The notes beneath the pieces were generated by a model, which saw only the letters and a program-made list of their open reading frames with translations, was not told the origin of the DNA and made no database searches. This document shows, piece after piece, positions 1-5,476 of a stretch of DNA of 6,031 bases (position 1 is its first letter; the number at the start of each line of letters is the position of its first letter). The stretch is from an uncultured Bacilli bacterium (lineage in GTDB: Bacteria > Bacillota_I > Bacilli_A > RF39 > UBA660), in the NCBI GenBank assembly GCA_934101345.1, contig CAKOQV010000045.1:1-6031 (forward strand), given 5' to 3'. The translations under genes were made by a program, and so were the position numbers.

Positions 1-3
1 CAT

Positions 4-24
4 CTCCTTTACTAAATTATACCA
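4..24 (-). promoter_or_regulatory. Extended -10 promoter and Shine-Dalgarno for a gene beginning off the left edge
   Basis: On the minus strand TATAAT lies at 21-16, preceded by TGG at 24-22, which makes an extended -10; no good -35 is visible. About 6 nt after it comes AAAGGAG (10-4), a strong Shine-Dalgarno sequence running up to the window edge, with a possible ATG at 3-1 that is too close to it to be the likely start. The inference is that a minus-strand gene starts just outside the window with a very short leader. In many relatives the gene after jag is mnmE, but no coding sequence is visible here to confirm that. Confidence 0.55.
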
Positions 25-61
25 AAGAAAAAGTAAACACATCTTTTTTGTGTCTACTTTT
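24..61 (-). terminator. Intrinsic terminator after jag
   Basis: Arms at 29-40 and 50-61 form a 12-position stem with one mismatch (36 against 54) and a 9-nt loop. On the minus strand the stem is followed by TTTTTCTTT, a good U-tract. It starts about 24 nt past the jag stop, so it probably ends the rpmH-rnpA-yidC-jag transcript. The plus-strand side is also T-rich, so the hairpin could act in both directions. Confidence 0.7.
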
Positions 62-84
62 ATTTTACAACTTCAATTTTACAC

Positions 85-696
85 TTATTTACTTTCTTTT
101 AATTTAATTACTACTTTTCTATTTGGCTCTTCACCAATTGATTCTGTATAAACATACTTGTCATTCGCTAGGACCTCGTGTACTATTCTTCTTTCATAAG
201 AATTCATACTATCCATAGTTACTTCTGTTTTTGTTTTGTATGCTTCTCTTGCTAGTTTTTTAGCTAAGTACTCAATACTTCTTGCTCTTTTTTCTTTATA
301 ATTTCCAACATCAATAATAATTGATAATGGCTCTTTTAATTTTGAATTTACCATTTGTCTTATTAGTAATTGAAGAGCTGCGACATTTTTACCATTCTTA
401 CCAATAAGTATGGCATTATTTTCAGAGAATATTGTAACTGAAATACTTTTTTCTCTTCTTTTTACTTCAAGATTTGATTTAGCTCCCATTAACTCAGTTA
501 TTTTATTTAATGTATCTTTGATAAATGAAATTATTTCTTTTATATTTAATACTTCTATTTTAACATTCTTCTTTAGTAAACTACTTTTATCTTCAACATT
601 ATTTACTATTAAATCGTCTTCAGATATATTTAGTTCATATAGTGCAAGATTAATTGCCTGCTCCTGTGTTTTTCCTTCAAAATAATACTTATTCAT
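85..696 (-). CDS. jag: Jag/KhpB RNA-binding protein (Jag-N, KH and R3H domains)
   Basis: This 203-residue protein matches the normal length and domain order of Jag/KhpB. An N-terminal Jag-N domain (about 1-50) carries the YYFEGKTQEQAI start; a KH domain (about 75-130) has the GKNGKN loop at 99-104; and an R3H domain (about 140-200) has RR at 169-170, H173 and a conserved IGEEPNRKVVI end. KH and R3H are single-stranded nucleic-acid-binding folds. In Gram-positive bacteria KhpB is an RNA-binding protein linked to cell elongation and division, and it is typically encoded next to yidC, as here. The ATG at 696-694 overlaps the yidC stop by one base (TAATG), with a GAAGG upstream inside yidC, so translational coupling is likely. 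It is the last gene before a terminator. Family assignment is firm; its exact cellular role is inferred from relatives. Confidence 0.95.
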   Translation of the reverse strand: MNKYYFEGKTQEQAINLALYELNISEDDLIVNNVEDKSSLLKKNVKIEVLNIKEIISFIKDTLNKITELMGAKSNLEVKRREKSISVTIFSENNAILIGKNGKNVAALQLLIRQMVNSKLKEPLSIIIDVGNYKEKRARSIEYLAKKLAREAYKTKTEVTMDSMNSYERRIVHEVLANDKYVYTESIGEEPNRKVVIKLKESK

Positions 697-1655
697 TACT
701 TCTTTGCCTTCTTTCTTTCAACAATTAAGTTTTGAGCCACTGTAAATAATGATGATGCTATCCAATATAAACCAAGAGCTACTGGTAAACTAAATGATGC
801 TATAACTATCATAGCAAGCATGATATATATTGTACTTTTCATTTGTTTAGCCATTCCAGTTTGATCTTTTAATGTTTTTCTAAATGATAGATATGATGTT
901 GCAAGAATAATAACAAATAGTAGTACATATAGATACCATGTCTTTGACATTATTCCATGTGATATTGTAGTTCCCATATCTAACTTGAAGAATTTATTTT
1001 CAAATATTACTGGAGTTCTATTTATTGCCTCAAGAAAGGCAAATAATAATGGTATTTGAATGAATGATAATAAACAGCTTGATAATGGATTTATTTTATT
1101 TTTTTGATAAATTACCATCATTTCTTGTGCTTTCATCTTTTGATCTTCTTCACTTGTTTTATCTTTATATTTCTTTTCTAGCTTTTCTAATTGTGGCTGA
1201 ACTTCTTTCATTTTTTCTGACTGCATTGCAGTTTTTCTAGTAAATGGATATAGTATTAATCTTATTGCTAAGCAAGATAGAATAATAGCAAATCCATTTG
1301 CCAATCCTTTACTTAGACCTGTTTTACCTAAAAGCACGCCAATATTTATTATTACCCAAGCAAGCGGTTTTACAAATACTGTTGTCCATAGTCCTTCATA
1401 CTCAGAAAAAGGTTTAAAGCTTTCACAACTTGGTAGTTTATCAACATCAACTTTATTTTCTTTGTATAGTTCTATTACATTTTTATTTGTAGGTTTGCAA
1501 AGAATATTTTCAGTCAATGCTTTACCAGTTTCTTCATATTTTACAGCTTTTTTATCTTCTCCTGTTAATGTTTTAGTACATCCTGTTAACATAACTAAAC
1601 TTAGGATAATTAGTACTATTTTAAATGTTTTTTTTCCTTGTTTCAAATTAATCAC
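696..1655 (-). CDS. yidC: YidC/SpoIIIJ-type membrane protein insertase (lipoprotein)
   Basis: A YidC/Oxa1-family insertase that places proteins into the cytoplasmic membrane, alone or with SecYEG. Residues 8-26 are a lipoprotein signal ending in the lipobox LTGC, with C26 as the lipidated residue. The conserved core follows: a helix around 88-112, TM1 about 119-138 containing the essential groove arginine (R132), a cytoplasmic coiled-coil hairpin about 140-188, then the NPLSSCLLSFIQIPLL region (TM2, about 189-211) and TM3-TM5 to about 311, with a basic tail. At 319 residues it is somewhat longer than many Gram-positive YidC proteins; the extra length lies between the lipobox and the first core helix and holds C53 and C77. 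The listed start is GTG at 1655, overlapping rnpA by 8 nt. A TTG at 1646-1644 is a rival: AGGTGAT precedes it at Shine-Dalgarno distance, it begins just past the rnpA stop, and it removes three residues. Cotranscribed with rnpA and jag. Confidence 0.95.
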   Translation of the reverse strand: MINLKQGKKTFKIVLIILSLVMLTGCTKTLTGEDKKAVKYEETGKALTENILCKPTNKNVIELYKENKVDVDKLPSCESFKPFSEYEGLWTTVFVKPLAWVIINIGVLLGKTGLSKGLANGFAIILSCLAIRLILYPFTRKTAMQSEKMKEVQPQLEKLEKKYKDKTSEEDQKMKAQEMMVIYQKNKINPLSSCLLSFIQIPLLFAFLEAINRTPVIFENKFFKLDMGTTISHGIMSKTWYLYVLLFVIILATSYLSFRKTLKDQTGMAKQMKSTIYIMLAMIVIASFSLPVALGLYWIASSLFTVAQNLIVERKKAKK

Positions 1656-1971
1656 CTATACTTAGTAGTTTTAACAATTCTTTTTCCATGTCTTGGTATG
1701 TTAAATCCACTATACCTTTCTTAACAATTATAACATAGTCATAGCCTTTTTGCACTATATTTTTATTATTATCAATAATGTTTTTTACCCTTCTCTTTAT
1801 TTTATTTCTTATTACTGCTGTTCCTGTCTTTTTAGGAATAGTAATACCATATTTATTTTCATCATCAGTTTTACGATAATAGATACTAAAATATTTGCTT
1901 CTTCTACAAATATTAGTGTTAATTATTTCAGTATATTCTCTTGATGATTTTATTATTTCTATCTTTTTCAT
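1648..1971 (-). CDS. rnpA: Ribonuclease P protein component
   Basis: The protein subunit of RNase P, which with the RnpB RNA removes 5' leaders from precursor tRNAs. The 107-residue length is normal for the family. The diagnostic RNR motif region is clear: GITIPKKTGTAVIRN (42-56) leads into KIKRR at 57-61, with R55, N56, K59 and R60 as the conserved basic residues. The N-terminal pattern (KSSREYTEIINTN, 8-20) and the later hydrophobic strand YDYVIIVKKG (77-86) also fit. The gene lies between rpmH and yidC, its standard place. The start ATG (1971-1969) has no recognisable Shine-Dalgarno sequence; the preceding 38 nt are almost pure A/T and contain the right side of a long hairpin. That may keep RnpA output well below L34 output. 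The stop overlaps the start region of yidC. Confidence 0.95.
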   Translation of the reverse strand: MKKIEIIKSSREYTEIINTNICRRSKYFSIYYRKTDDENKYGITIPKKTGTAVIRNKIKRRVKNIIDNNKNIVQKGYDYVIIVKKGIVDLTYQDMEKELLKLLSIGD

Positions 1972-1993
1972 ATTAAATTAGATATAAAAAAAT

Positions 1994-2035
1994 AAAAAAG
2001 AAAACAAAATTATGCACATAATTTTTTTCTTTTTT
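1994..2035 (-). terminator. Long A/T hairpin across the rpmH stop; partial terminator or processing site
   Basis: The inverted repeat centres on the dinucleotide 2015-2016. Positions 2006-2014 pair perfectly with 2017-2025. After a small internal loop or bulge, G2000-C2029 and the A/T pairs 1994-1999 with 2030-2035 extend the helix. The rpmH stop (2012-2010) is inside it. On the minus strand the hairpin runs into a T-rich stretch (down to about 1985). This looks like a leaky intercistronic terminator or an RNA-processing site that lowers rnpA expression relative to rpmH. Low GC makes the outer pairs weak, so the function is inferred. Confidence 0.45.
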
Positions 2036-2132
2036 TATTTCTTCTACTTTTTAAAACATTACCTTTAATTCTAGCAAAGAAACCATGCTTTTTGGCTTTT
2101 TTTCTGTTATTAGGTTGATAAGTTCTTTTCAT
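2010..2132 (-). CDS. rpmH: 50S ribosomal protein L34, slightly shortened
   Basis: I translated this small gene by hand: it gives 40 residues beginning MKRTYQPNNRKKAKKHGFFA, followed by RIKGNVLKSRRNKKRKKLCA. The MKRTYQPN start and the very basic composition identify L34 of the large ribosomal subunit. Typical bacterial L34 has about 44 residues, with a loop near SxKNGRxVL. Here the stretch between GFFARI and VLKSRR is about four residues shorter, while the C-terminal RRxKxRKxLxA pattern remains, so the gene looks intact. A strong GGAGGTG lies upstream (2148-2142), and a perfect consensus promoter lies just beyond. As first gene of the rpmH-rnpA-yidC-jag transcript it should be the most strongly expressed. 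Confidence 0.95.
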   Translation of the reverse strand: MKRTYQPNNRKKAKKHGFFARIKGNVLKSRRNKKRKKLCA

Positions 2133-2165
2133 TATATAATACACCTCCAAGTCAAATGCTATTTT

Positions 2166-2194
2166 ATTATATAGTTTTATTTTGTTTATGTCAA
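2166..2194 (-). promoter_or_regulatory. Consensus sigma-A promoter of the rpmH operon
   Basis: TTGACA at 2194-2189 and TATAAT at 2171-2166 are both perfect hexamers with a 17-bp spacer (2172-2188). Predicted transcription start is near 2159, giving a leader of about 27 nt that contains the rpmH Shine-Dalgarno sequence. The -35 sits only 6 bp after the stop of the upstream gene and no terminator separates them, so read-through from that gene could add to expression. Confidence 0.9.
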
Positions 2195-2200
2195 GAAATT

Positions 2201-3400
2201 TTAATGATTTTGTTCATCATTAACATCATTTTCTCTAGTTAATATTTTTATTATTCTTGTTTCTCTATCACCATAAGCTTTGTTTTCCTCTTGTAATCTT
2301 TGATTATCTTCTTGTAATTTTTTATTTTCCTGTACTAGTTTTTCATTAACACTAATTGCTGCGGCAAGTTCAGTTTGAATTTTTATAAATTCTTCACGTA
2401 GTTTATCGCGTTCTTCTTTAGCTTTTTTTGCATATATATTTGCTCCCTCTGATGTTAATTCTTTTTCTAATGATAAATTATATGCATTTATCATACTAAT
2501 CATACTTTCAGATAATGTTACATTCTTTTTTTGTAATTTTGATAAGTTTACTGGGCATTTATTTTGCATTGTATTTGATATAAATGTCAAAATATCATCT
2601 AACTCTTTACTGAAGTTATATAATTTACTAAATTTTTCTAGTATGAACATATAATCTTTACCAACTTCTACTGTGGCATCATATTCTTCACTATAAGCAT
2701 TAAGTGTTTTTACTTTTTTTATCTTTTCTTCATTATTGTAGAATATTTTTTTGCTTTCTCCATATTCATTTCCTAACATTATTGTCGATAATGTAGTTAT
2801 GTGCTGATTAGTAAGTAATTGACCTAAAAATTCTTTAGATTCTTTGTCATTTAAATCAATAATTCTATTAGTCATTGGTTGGTAATATCTGCCTTCTTTT
2901 TTAAGCCCTAAGATTAATAGTCCGTCTGTCTTCCTATAACATATATAGTAATCTCCTTCAAGCTGTTGTTTGCCAGTTATAAAACTATATTCTTTAATGT
3001 AAGAACATATAAATTCAATACTATTTATATCATTTATTCCACAATTATTCATAAAATTATCTACCTTATCATCTGCATAAGGTGAAATAAATGAACTATA
3101 TGTTAAATGTCCCTCACTAACTAACTTACATATTTTATATGGGTCCGCACATATTTCTTCAAGTATTTCATAACTGCTTTTACCCTTTAATAATTTTGTT
3201 GATTTTAAATACTCTGTTTTAATACCCAATAAATGGGCTATTGTTTGTTTTGGAAAAATAACATTAATCCTTTCTCCATTGGCAAGATATAACTTATATA
3301 CTTTATCGTCAAAATTTCTTTTTCTGTACCAATCTAAACAAGTTTTTATTTTTTCCACTAGATTTTCAAATTCACTTTTGTTTTTTATATCTTTTATCAT
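2201..3400 (-). CDS. Uncharacterised protein, possible PBECR4-like N-terminal domain plus C-terminal coiled coil
   Basis: I cannot name this 399-residue gene with certainty. It has no signal peptide or membrane segment, so it is probably cytoplasmic. Residues about 15-180 contain a pattern that recalls PBECR4 (a phage-type Barnase-EndoU-ColicinE5/D-RelE-like fold): KLYLANGERINVIFPKQTIA (36-55) then HLLGI (56-60), and a beta-rich stretch about 150-182 with YYICYRKTDGLLILGL and YYQPMT. H56 would be a candidate functional residue. This match comes from memory of the family pattern, not from a search. Residues about 190-320 are mixed helix and strand and unassigned. Residues about 322-388 are a strongly charged coiled coil with LVQENKKLQEDNQRLQEENK (355-374). 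The ATG at 3400-3398 has a GAGGGG 8 nt upstream and a strong promoter of its own. Codon use resembles its neighbours. It occupies the place next to rpmH where dnaA is often found. A nuclease, a regulator or a structural protein are all possible. Confidence 0.85.
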   Translation of the reverse strand: MIKDIKNKSEFENLVEKIKTCLDWYRKRNFDDKVYKLYLANGERINVIFPKQTIAHLLGIKTEYLKSTKLLKGKSSYEILEEICADPYKICKLVSEGHLTYSSFISPYADDKVDNFMNNCGINDINSIEFICSYIKEYSFITGKQQLEGDYYICYRKTDGLLILGLKKEGRYYQPMTNRIIDLNDKESKEFLGQLLTNQHITTLSTIMLGNEYGESKKIFYNNEEKIKKVKTLNAYSEEYDATVEVGKDYMFILEKFSKLYNFSKELDDILTFISNTMQNKCPVNLSKLQKKNVTLSESMISMINAYNLSLEKELTSEGANIYAKKAKEERDKLREEFIKIQTELAAAISVNEKLVQENKKLQEDNQRLQEENKAYGDRETRIIKILTRENDVNDEQNH

Positions 3401-3427
3401 AAATATTTCCCCTCATTTCGGCTATGT

Positions 3428-3456
3428 ATTCTAACATAATTATTATTTCTTGTCAA
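3428..3456 (-). promoter_or_regulatory. Strong sigma-A promoter of the 399-codon gene
   Basis: TTGACA at 3456-3451, a 17-bp spacer and TAGAAT at 3433-3428, with TGT immediately before the -10 (an extended -10). Start of transcription is predicted near 3421, about 20 nt before the ATG at 3400, and the short leader holds the GAGGGG ribosome binding site. It is nearly as close to consensus as the rpmH promoter, which argues that the gene is expressed. Confidence 0.8.
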
Positions 3457-3475
3457 ATAATCTAGTATTTAAAGG

Positions 3476-3524
3476 AAAAATTAAGGGCGAACGCAAGTGA
3501 GTTCATCTAGACCCTTGATTTTTT
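3476..3524. terminator. Long-looped hairpin with T-tracts on both sides
   Basis: Positions 3476-3487 pair with 3512-3523 over 12 positions, including one G-T wobble, closed by AAGGG/CCCTT. Inside the 24-nt loop, GAAC (3489-3492) can pair with GTTC (3501-3504) around an 8-nt loop. T-rich runs follow on both strands, so it could be a bidirectional terminator insulating the left gene's promoter. Its GC content is clearly above its surroundings and it is more elaborate than the other terminators here, so a structured-RNA role is also possible. Confidence 0.5.
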
Positions 3525-3541
3525 ATTTCTTGGTATAAAGT

Positions 3542-3565
3542 TGCAATTACTTGTTCAAAATTGCA
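3542..3565. repeat. Short inverted repeat TGCAATT / AATTGCA
   Basis: Perfect 7-bp arms at 3542-3548 and 3559-3565 are separated by 10 bp, so the centres lie about 17 bp apart. It lies just upstream of the -35 of the candidate small-RNA promoter. It could be an operator for a dimeric regulator or a weak hairpin; in sequence this AT-rich, chance is also plausible. Confidence 0.3.
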
Positions 3566-3578
3566 TTTAACTTTTCAT

Positions 3579-3605
3579 TTGACCAATAATAGTTTTTTAT
3601 ATAAT
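3579..3605 (+). promoter_or_regulatory. Candidate plus-strand promoter upstream of the hairpin RNA
   Basis: TTGACC (3579-3584, one mismatch to consensus) is followed by a perfect TATAAT at 3600-3605. The 15-bp spacer is shorter than ideal; TAATTT at 3602-3607 would give 17 bp but is a poorer -10. Predicted start is near 3612, leading into the stem-loop and terminator that end at about 3725. Confidence 0.4.
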
Positions 3606-3611
3606 TTGCTG

Positions 3612-3725
3612 TAATATTTGTTAAATTTAAAACCAAAAATTATTTTTCTGAAGACCTTAGGCTTCAGAAAACACTGAGTAACGAAGTACGAAGTGAAATA
3701 AATACAAAAAACCACTTCCTTTTTT
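3612..3725 (+). ncRNA. Candidate small RNA of about 110 nt, family unknown
   Basis: No open reading frame of note lies here, but the stretch has RNA-like organisation. A perfect 10-bp stem (3644-3653 with 3662-3671) encloses an 8-nt loop; the perfect tandem repeat ACGAAGT ACGAAGT (3681-3694) follows; then GAAGTG (3690-3695) pairs with CACTTC (3713-3718) just before a T-tract. Either repeat copy can pair with ACTTC at 3714-3718, and CACT (3672-3675) can instead pair with AGTG (3692-3695), so alternative folds exist. Because the parA promoter lies downstream of this terminator, the element looks more like a free-standing RNA than a parA leader. I do not recognise 6S, SRP, tmRNA, RNase P RNA or a known riboswitch in it. 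Boundaries are inferred from the promoter and terminator. Confidence 0.4.
3690..3725 (+). terminator. Intrinsic terminator upstream of parA
   Basis: GAAGTG (3690-3695) and CACTTC (3713-3718) form a 6-bp stem with an A-rich 17-nt loop, followed by a run of T at 3720-3725. It would stop plus-strand transcripts before the parA promoter. The minus-strand side has no T-tract, so it acts one way only. Confidence 0.5.
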
Positions 3726-3735
3726 CGATATTTTT

Positions 3736-3744
3736 TGATACAAT
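3736..3744 (+). promoter_or_regulatory. Extended -10 promoter of parAB
   Basis: TGA followed by TACAAT (3739-3744) forms an extended -10; at -35 distance only a weak TTCCTT-like hexamer is present. Transcription is predicted to begin near 3751, leaving a leader of about 23 nt that contains AAGGTGA (3761-3767), the parA ribosome binding site. Confidence 0.5.
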
Positions 3745-3773
3745 TATATTTGAGGAAAATAAGGTGACATTAT

Positions 3774-4586
3774 ATGGGAAAAATTATAGCAATCGTAAAC
3801 CAAAAAGGTGGAGTAGGTAAAACTACTACTAGTATTAATTTAGCTGCTTCACTCGGTGTTTTAAATAAAAAAGTATTACTTGTAGATTTAGATCCACAGG
3901 GAAATGCGACTACTGGAGTTGGAATAAATAAAGGTGATATATCTAGTAGTATATATGAAGTACTTACTATGAAGAAATCTATTTTTGATTCAATAATCAA
4001 AACTAAAAGTAAGAATTTATCTTTACTTCCTGCTTATCTTAATTTAGCAGGAGTAGATATGGAACTTATTGAATTAGAAAGAAGGGCTAAAGAAACTGGA
4101 GCTAAGTTCAATAGGGTAACAAGGTTAAAGGATGAGCTATCCAAGGTAAAAGATAATTATGATTTTATATTTATTGATTGTCCACCTTCTCTTGGTATTC
4201 TTACTACTAATGCACTGGCTGCTGCTGACTCTGTTCTAATTCCTGTTCAGTGTGAATACTTTGCTCTTGAGGGTATTATGCAGCTTATTAATACCATAAT
4301 GCTAGCGCAAAGAAAAGTTAATCCTAACTTAGATATTGAAGGAGTTCTTCTTACGATGTTTTCTAACACTAATTTAGGTGTTGAGGTTATTGAAAGTATA
4401 AAAGGATTTTTCAAAGAAAGAGTATATGATACAATTATTCCAAGACTAGTAAGGCTAGCAGAAGCTCCTAGTCATGGTAAACCTATACTTGAATATGAAC
4501 CTAGAAATAAAGGTACTATAGCATATCTAAATTTAGCTAAGGAGGTTATAGATAGAAATGGAACAAAAGAAGAAAGCATTGGGTAA
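3774..4586 (+). CDS. parA: ParA/Soj chromosome partitioning ATPase
   Basis: A 270-residue Walker-type partition ATPase. As an ATP-bound dimer it coats the nucleoid, and ParB at parS triggers its hydrolysis to move origins apart; Soj proteins also act on DnaA in some bacteria. The deviant Walker A motif KGGVGKTT is at 11-18 with signature K11 and K16, the A' motif DLDPQGN at 38-44, and Walker B FIFIDCPPSLG at 131-141 with D135. The chromosomal-type hallmarks QCEYFALEG (159-167) and VRLAEAPSHGKP (226-237) are present. There is no N-terminal helix-turn-helix extension, so it is of the short chromosomal (type Ib-like) class rather than a plasmid P1-type ParA. ATG at 3774 has AAGGTGA 6 nt upstream. 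The 3' end overlaps parB by 29 nt, indicating cotranscription and coupled translation. Confidence 0.97.
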   Translation: MGKIIAIVNQKGGVGKTTTSINLAASLGVLNKKVLLVDLDPQGNATTGVGINKGDISSSIYEVLTMKKSIFDSIIKTKSKNLSLLPAYLNLAGVDMELIELERRAKETGAKFNRVTRLKDELSKVKDNYDFIFIDCPPSLGILTTNALAAADSVLIPVQCEYFALEGIMQLINTIMLAQRKVNPNLDIEGVLLTMFSNTNLGVEVIESIKGFFKERVYDTIIPRLVRLAEAPSHGKPILEYEPRNKGTIAYLNLAKEVIDRNGTKEESIG

Positions 4587-5436
4587 GGGACTTGAAGAAC
4601 TATTTTCAACAGAAGTTCTTGATTTTGATACTTTTGAAAGTAATATAATGGAAAATGCTACTACTAATGAAATTCAAGATATTTCTGTTAATGAAATTAG
4701 GCCAAACCCTTATCAGCCCAGAAAGAGTTTTAATGAAGATGCTTTAAGAGAGTTATCTGAATCAATTAAAAACCATGGGGTATTTCAGCCTATTATTGTA
4801 AAAAAGGGAATTCGTGGTTATGATTTAATAGCAGGTGAGCGAAGACTTAGGGCTAGTAAAATGGCAGGATTAGATAAAATACCCGCTATTGTAAAAGATT
4901 TTTCTGATGATGAAATGAGAGAAATTGCACTACTAGAAAATATTCAAAGAGAGAATCTTACCGCTATTGAACTTGCTTGGGCCTATAAGGGAATTATTGA
5001 TAACTTGGATATTAGGCAAGAGGATCTTGCTCTTAGAATAGGAAAAAGTAGGAGTCATATTACCAATACTTTGGGACTACTAAATCTACCTGAAGAAGTT
5101 CAAAAAATGATTTTAAATGGCGAACTTTCTATGGGACATGCTAGAGTTTTATCTAAAATGGAAGATGAAAGTAAAATTACTGATTTGGCTAAAAAAATTA
5201 TGAGCGAAGGTCTTAGTGTCCATGAAATTGAAGAAATAAGTAAGGATGAGGAAATTAAGAAGAGAGTTCCTATAACCAGAAGAGAAAGAAATACTGATTA
5301 TACTAACGTAGAAAATGAACTTAGAGACATACTTGGTACTAAAGTTAAAGTTGATAATAAAAAAATTAATATTTATTTTGAAAATGTTAATGATTTAAAT
5401 AGAATATTAGAAATTATGAATATTGAAATTAAGTAG
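4558..5436 (+). CDS. parB: ParB/Spo0J chromosome partitioning CTPase clamp
   Basis: A 292-residue ParB that binds parS, loads as a CTP-dependent sliding clamp, recruits SMC and stimulates ParA. The N-terminal ALGKGLEELF (7-16) lies in the short basic segment that contacts ParA. The CTP-binding core spans about 38-135, with GERRLRAS at 93-100 and ENIQREN at 127-133; RPNPYQPRK (48-56) starts the domain. A parS-binding helix-turn-helix lies about 152-178 (RQEDLALRIGKSRSHITNTL). Residues about 245-292 are the C-terminal dimerisation domain. Length is normal. The ATG at 4558 lies inside parA in the +1 frame, with AAGGAGG at 4539-4545 upstream; the 12-nt spacing is long but the N-terminal homology supports this start. 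No parS site is visible in the window. The TAG stop forms part of the terminator stem. Confidence 0.97.
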   Translation: MEQKKKALGKGLEELFSTEVLDFDTFESNIMENATTNEIQDISVNEIRPNPYQPRKSFNEDALRELSESIKNHGVFQPIIVKKGIRGYDLIAGERRLRASKMAGLDKIPAIVKDFSDDEMREIALLENIQRENLTAIELAWAYKGIIDNLDIRQEDLALRIGKSRSHITNTLGLLNLPEEVQKMILNGELSMGHARVLSKMEDESKITDLAKKIMSEGLSVHEIEEISKDEEIKKRVPITRRERNTDYTNVENELRDILGTKVKVDNKKINIYFENVNDLNRILEIMNIEIK

Positions 5437-5460
5437 AGAAATCTACTTTTTTATTTTTAT
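5431..5460 (+). terminator. parAB terminator with GAAA loop
   Basis: AAGTAGA (5431-5437) pairs perfectly with TCTACTT (5442-5448) around the GNRA-type tetraloop GAAA, followed by a T-rich run to about 5460. The parB TAG stop (5434-5436) is within the left arm, so translating ribosomes must finish before the hairpin can form. Confidence 0.85.
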
Positions 5461-5476
5461 TTTAGGTATTTACTTG

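Larger units (their letters stand above)
3401..3773. other. Divergent intergenic region with structured elements
   Basis: This 373-bp gap separates the minus-strand 399-codon gene from plus-strand parA. From left to right it contains the promoter of the left gene, a long hairpin with T-tracts on both strands, a small inverted repeat, a plus-strand promoter candidate, a stem-loop, a 7-nt tandem repeat, a terminator, and the parA promoter and ribosome binding site. Transcription and presumably replication diverge here, so it is a natural place to look for oriC. However, I see no cluster of TTATNCACA boxes and no parS palindrome, so I do not call an origin. Confidence 0.6.

Noticed and set aside
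410..1944. Plus-strand open frames opposite jag, yidC and rnpA (410-685, 1462-1665, 1750-1944)
   Set aside because: They are antisense to well-identified genes, rich in hydrophobic noise residues, and lack start signals.
2010..2018. TTATGCACA, matching the DnaA-box pattern TTATNCACA
   Set aside because: It is a single copy at the end of rpmH inside an A/T palindrome, with no cluster around it. TTATCAACA near 1439 and TTATCCCAC at 6023 are also isolated and imperfect.
3401..3773. Replication origin in the divergent region
   Set aside because: Gene orientation suggests it, but there is no DnaA-box cluster or recognisable unwinding element beyond general AT-richness.
3770..4000. Minus-strand open frame opposite the parA start
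   Set aside because: It lies antisense to the Walker A region of parA with no promoter or ribosome binding site; a codon-bias shadow.
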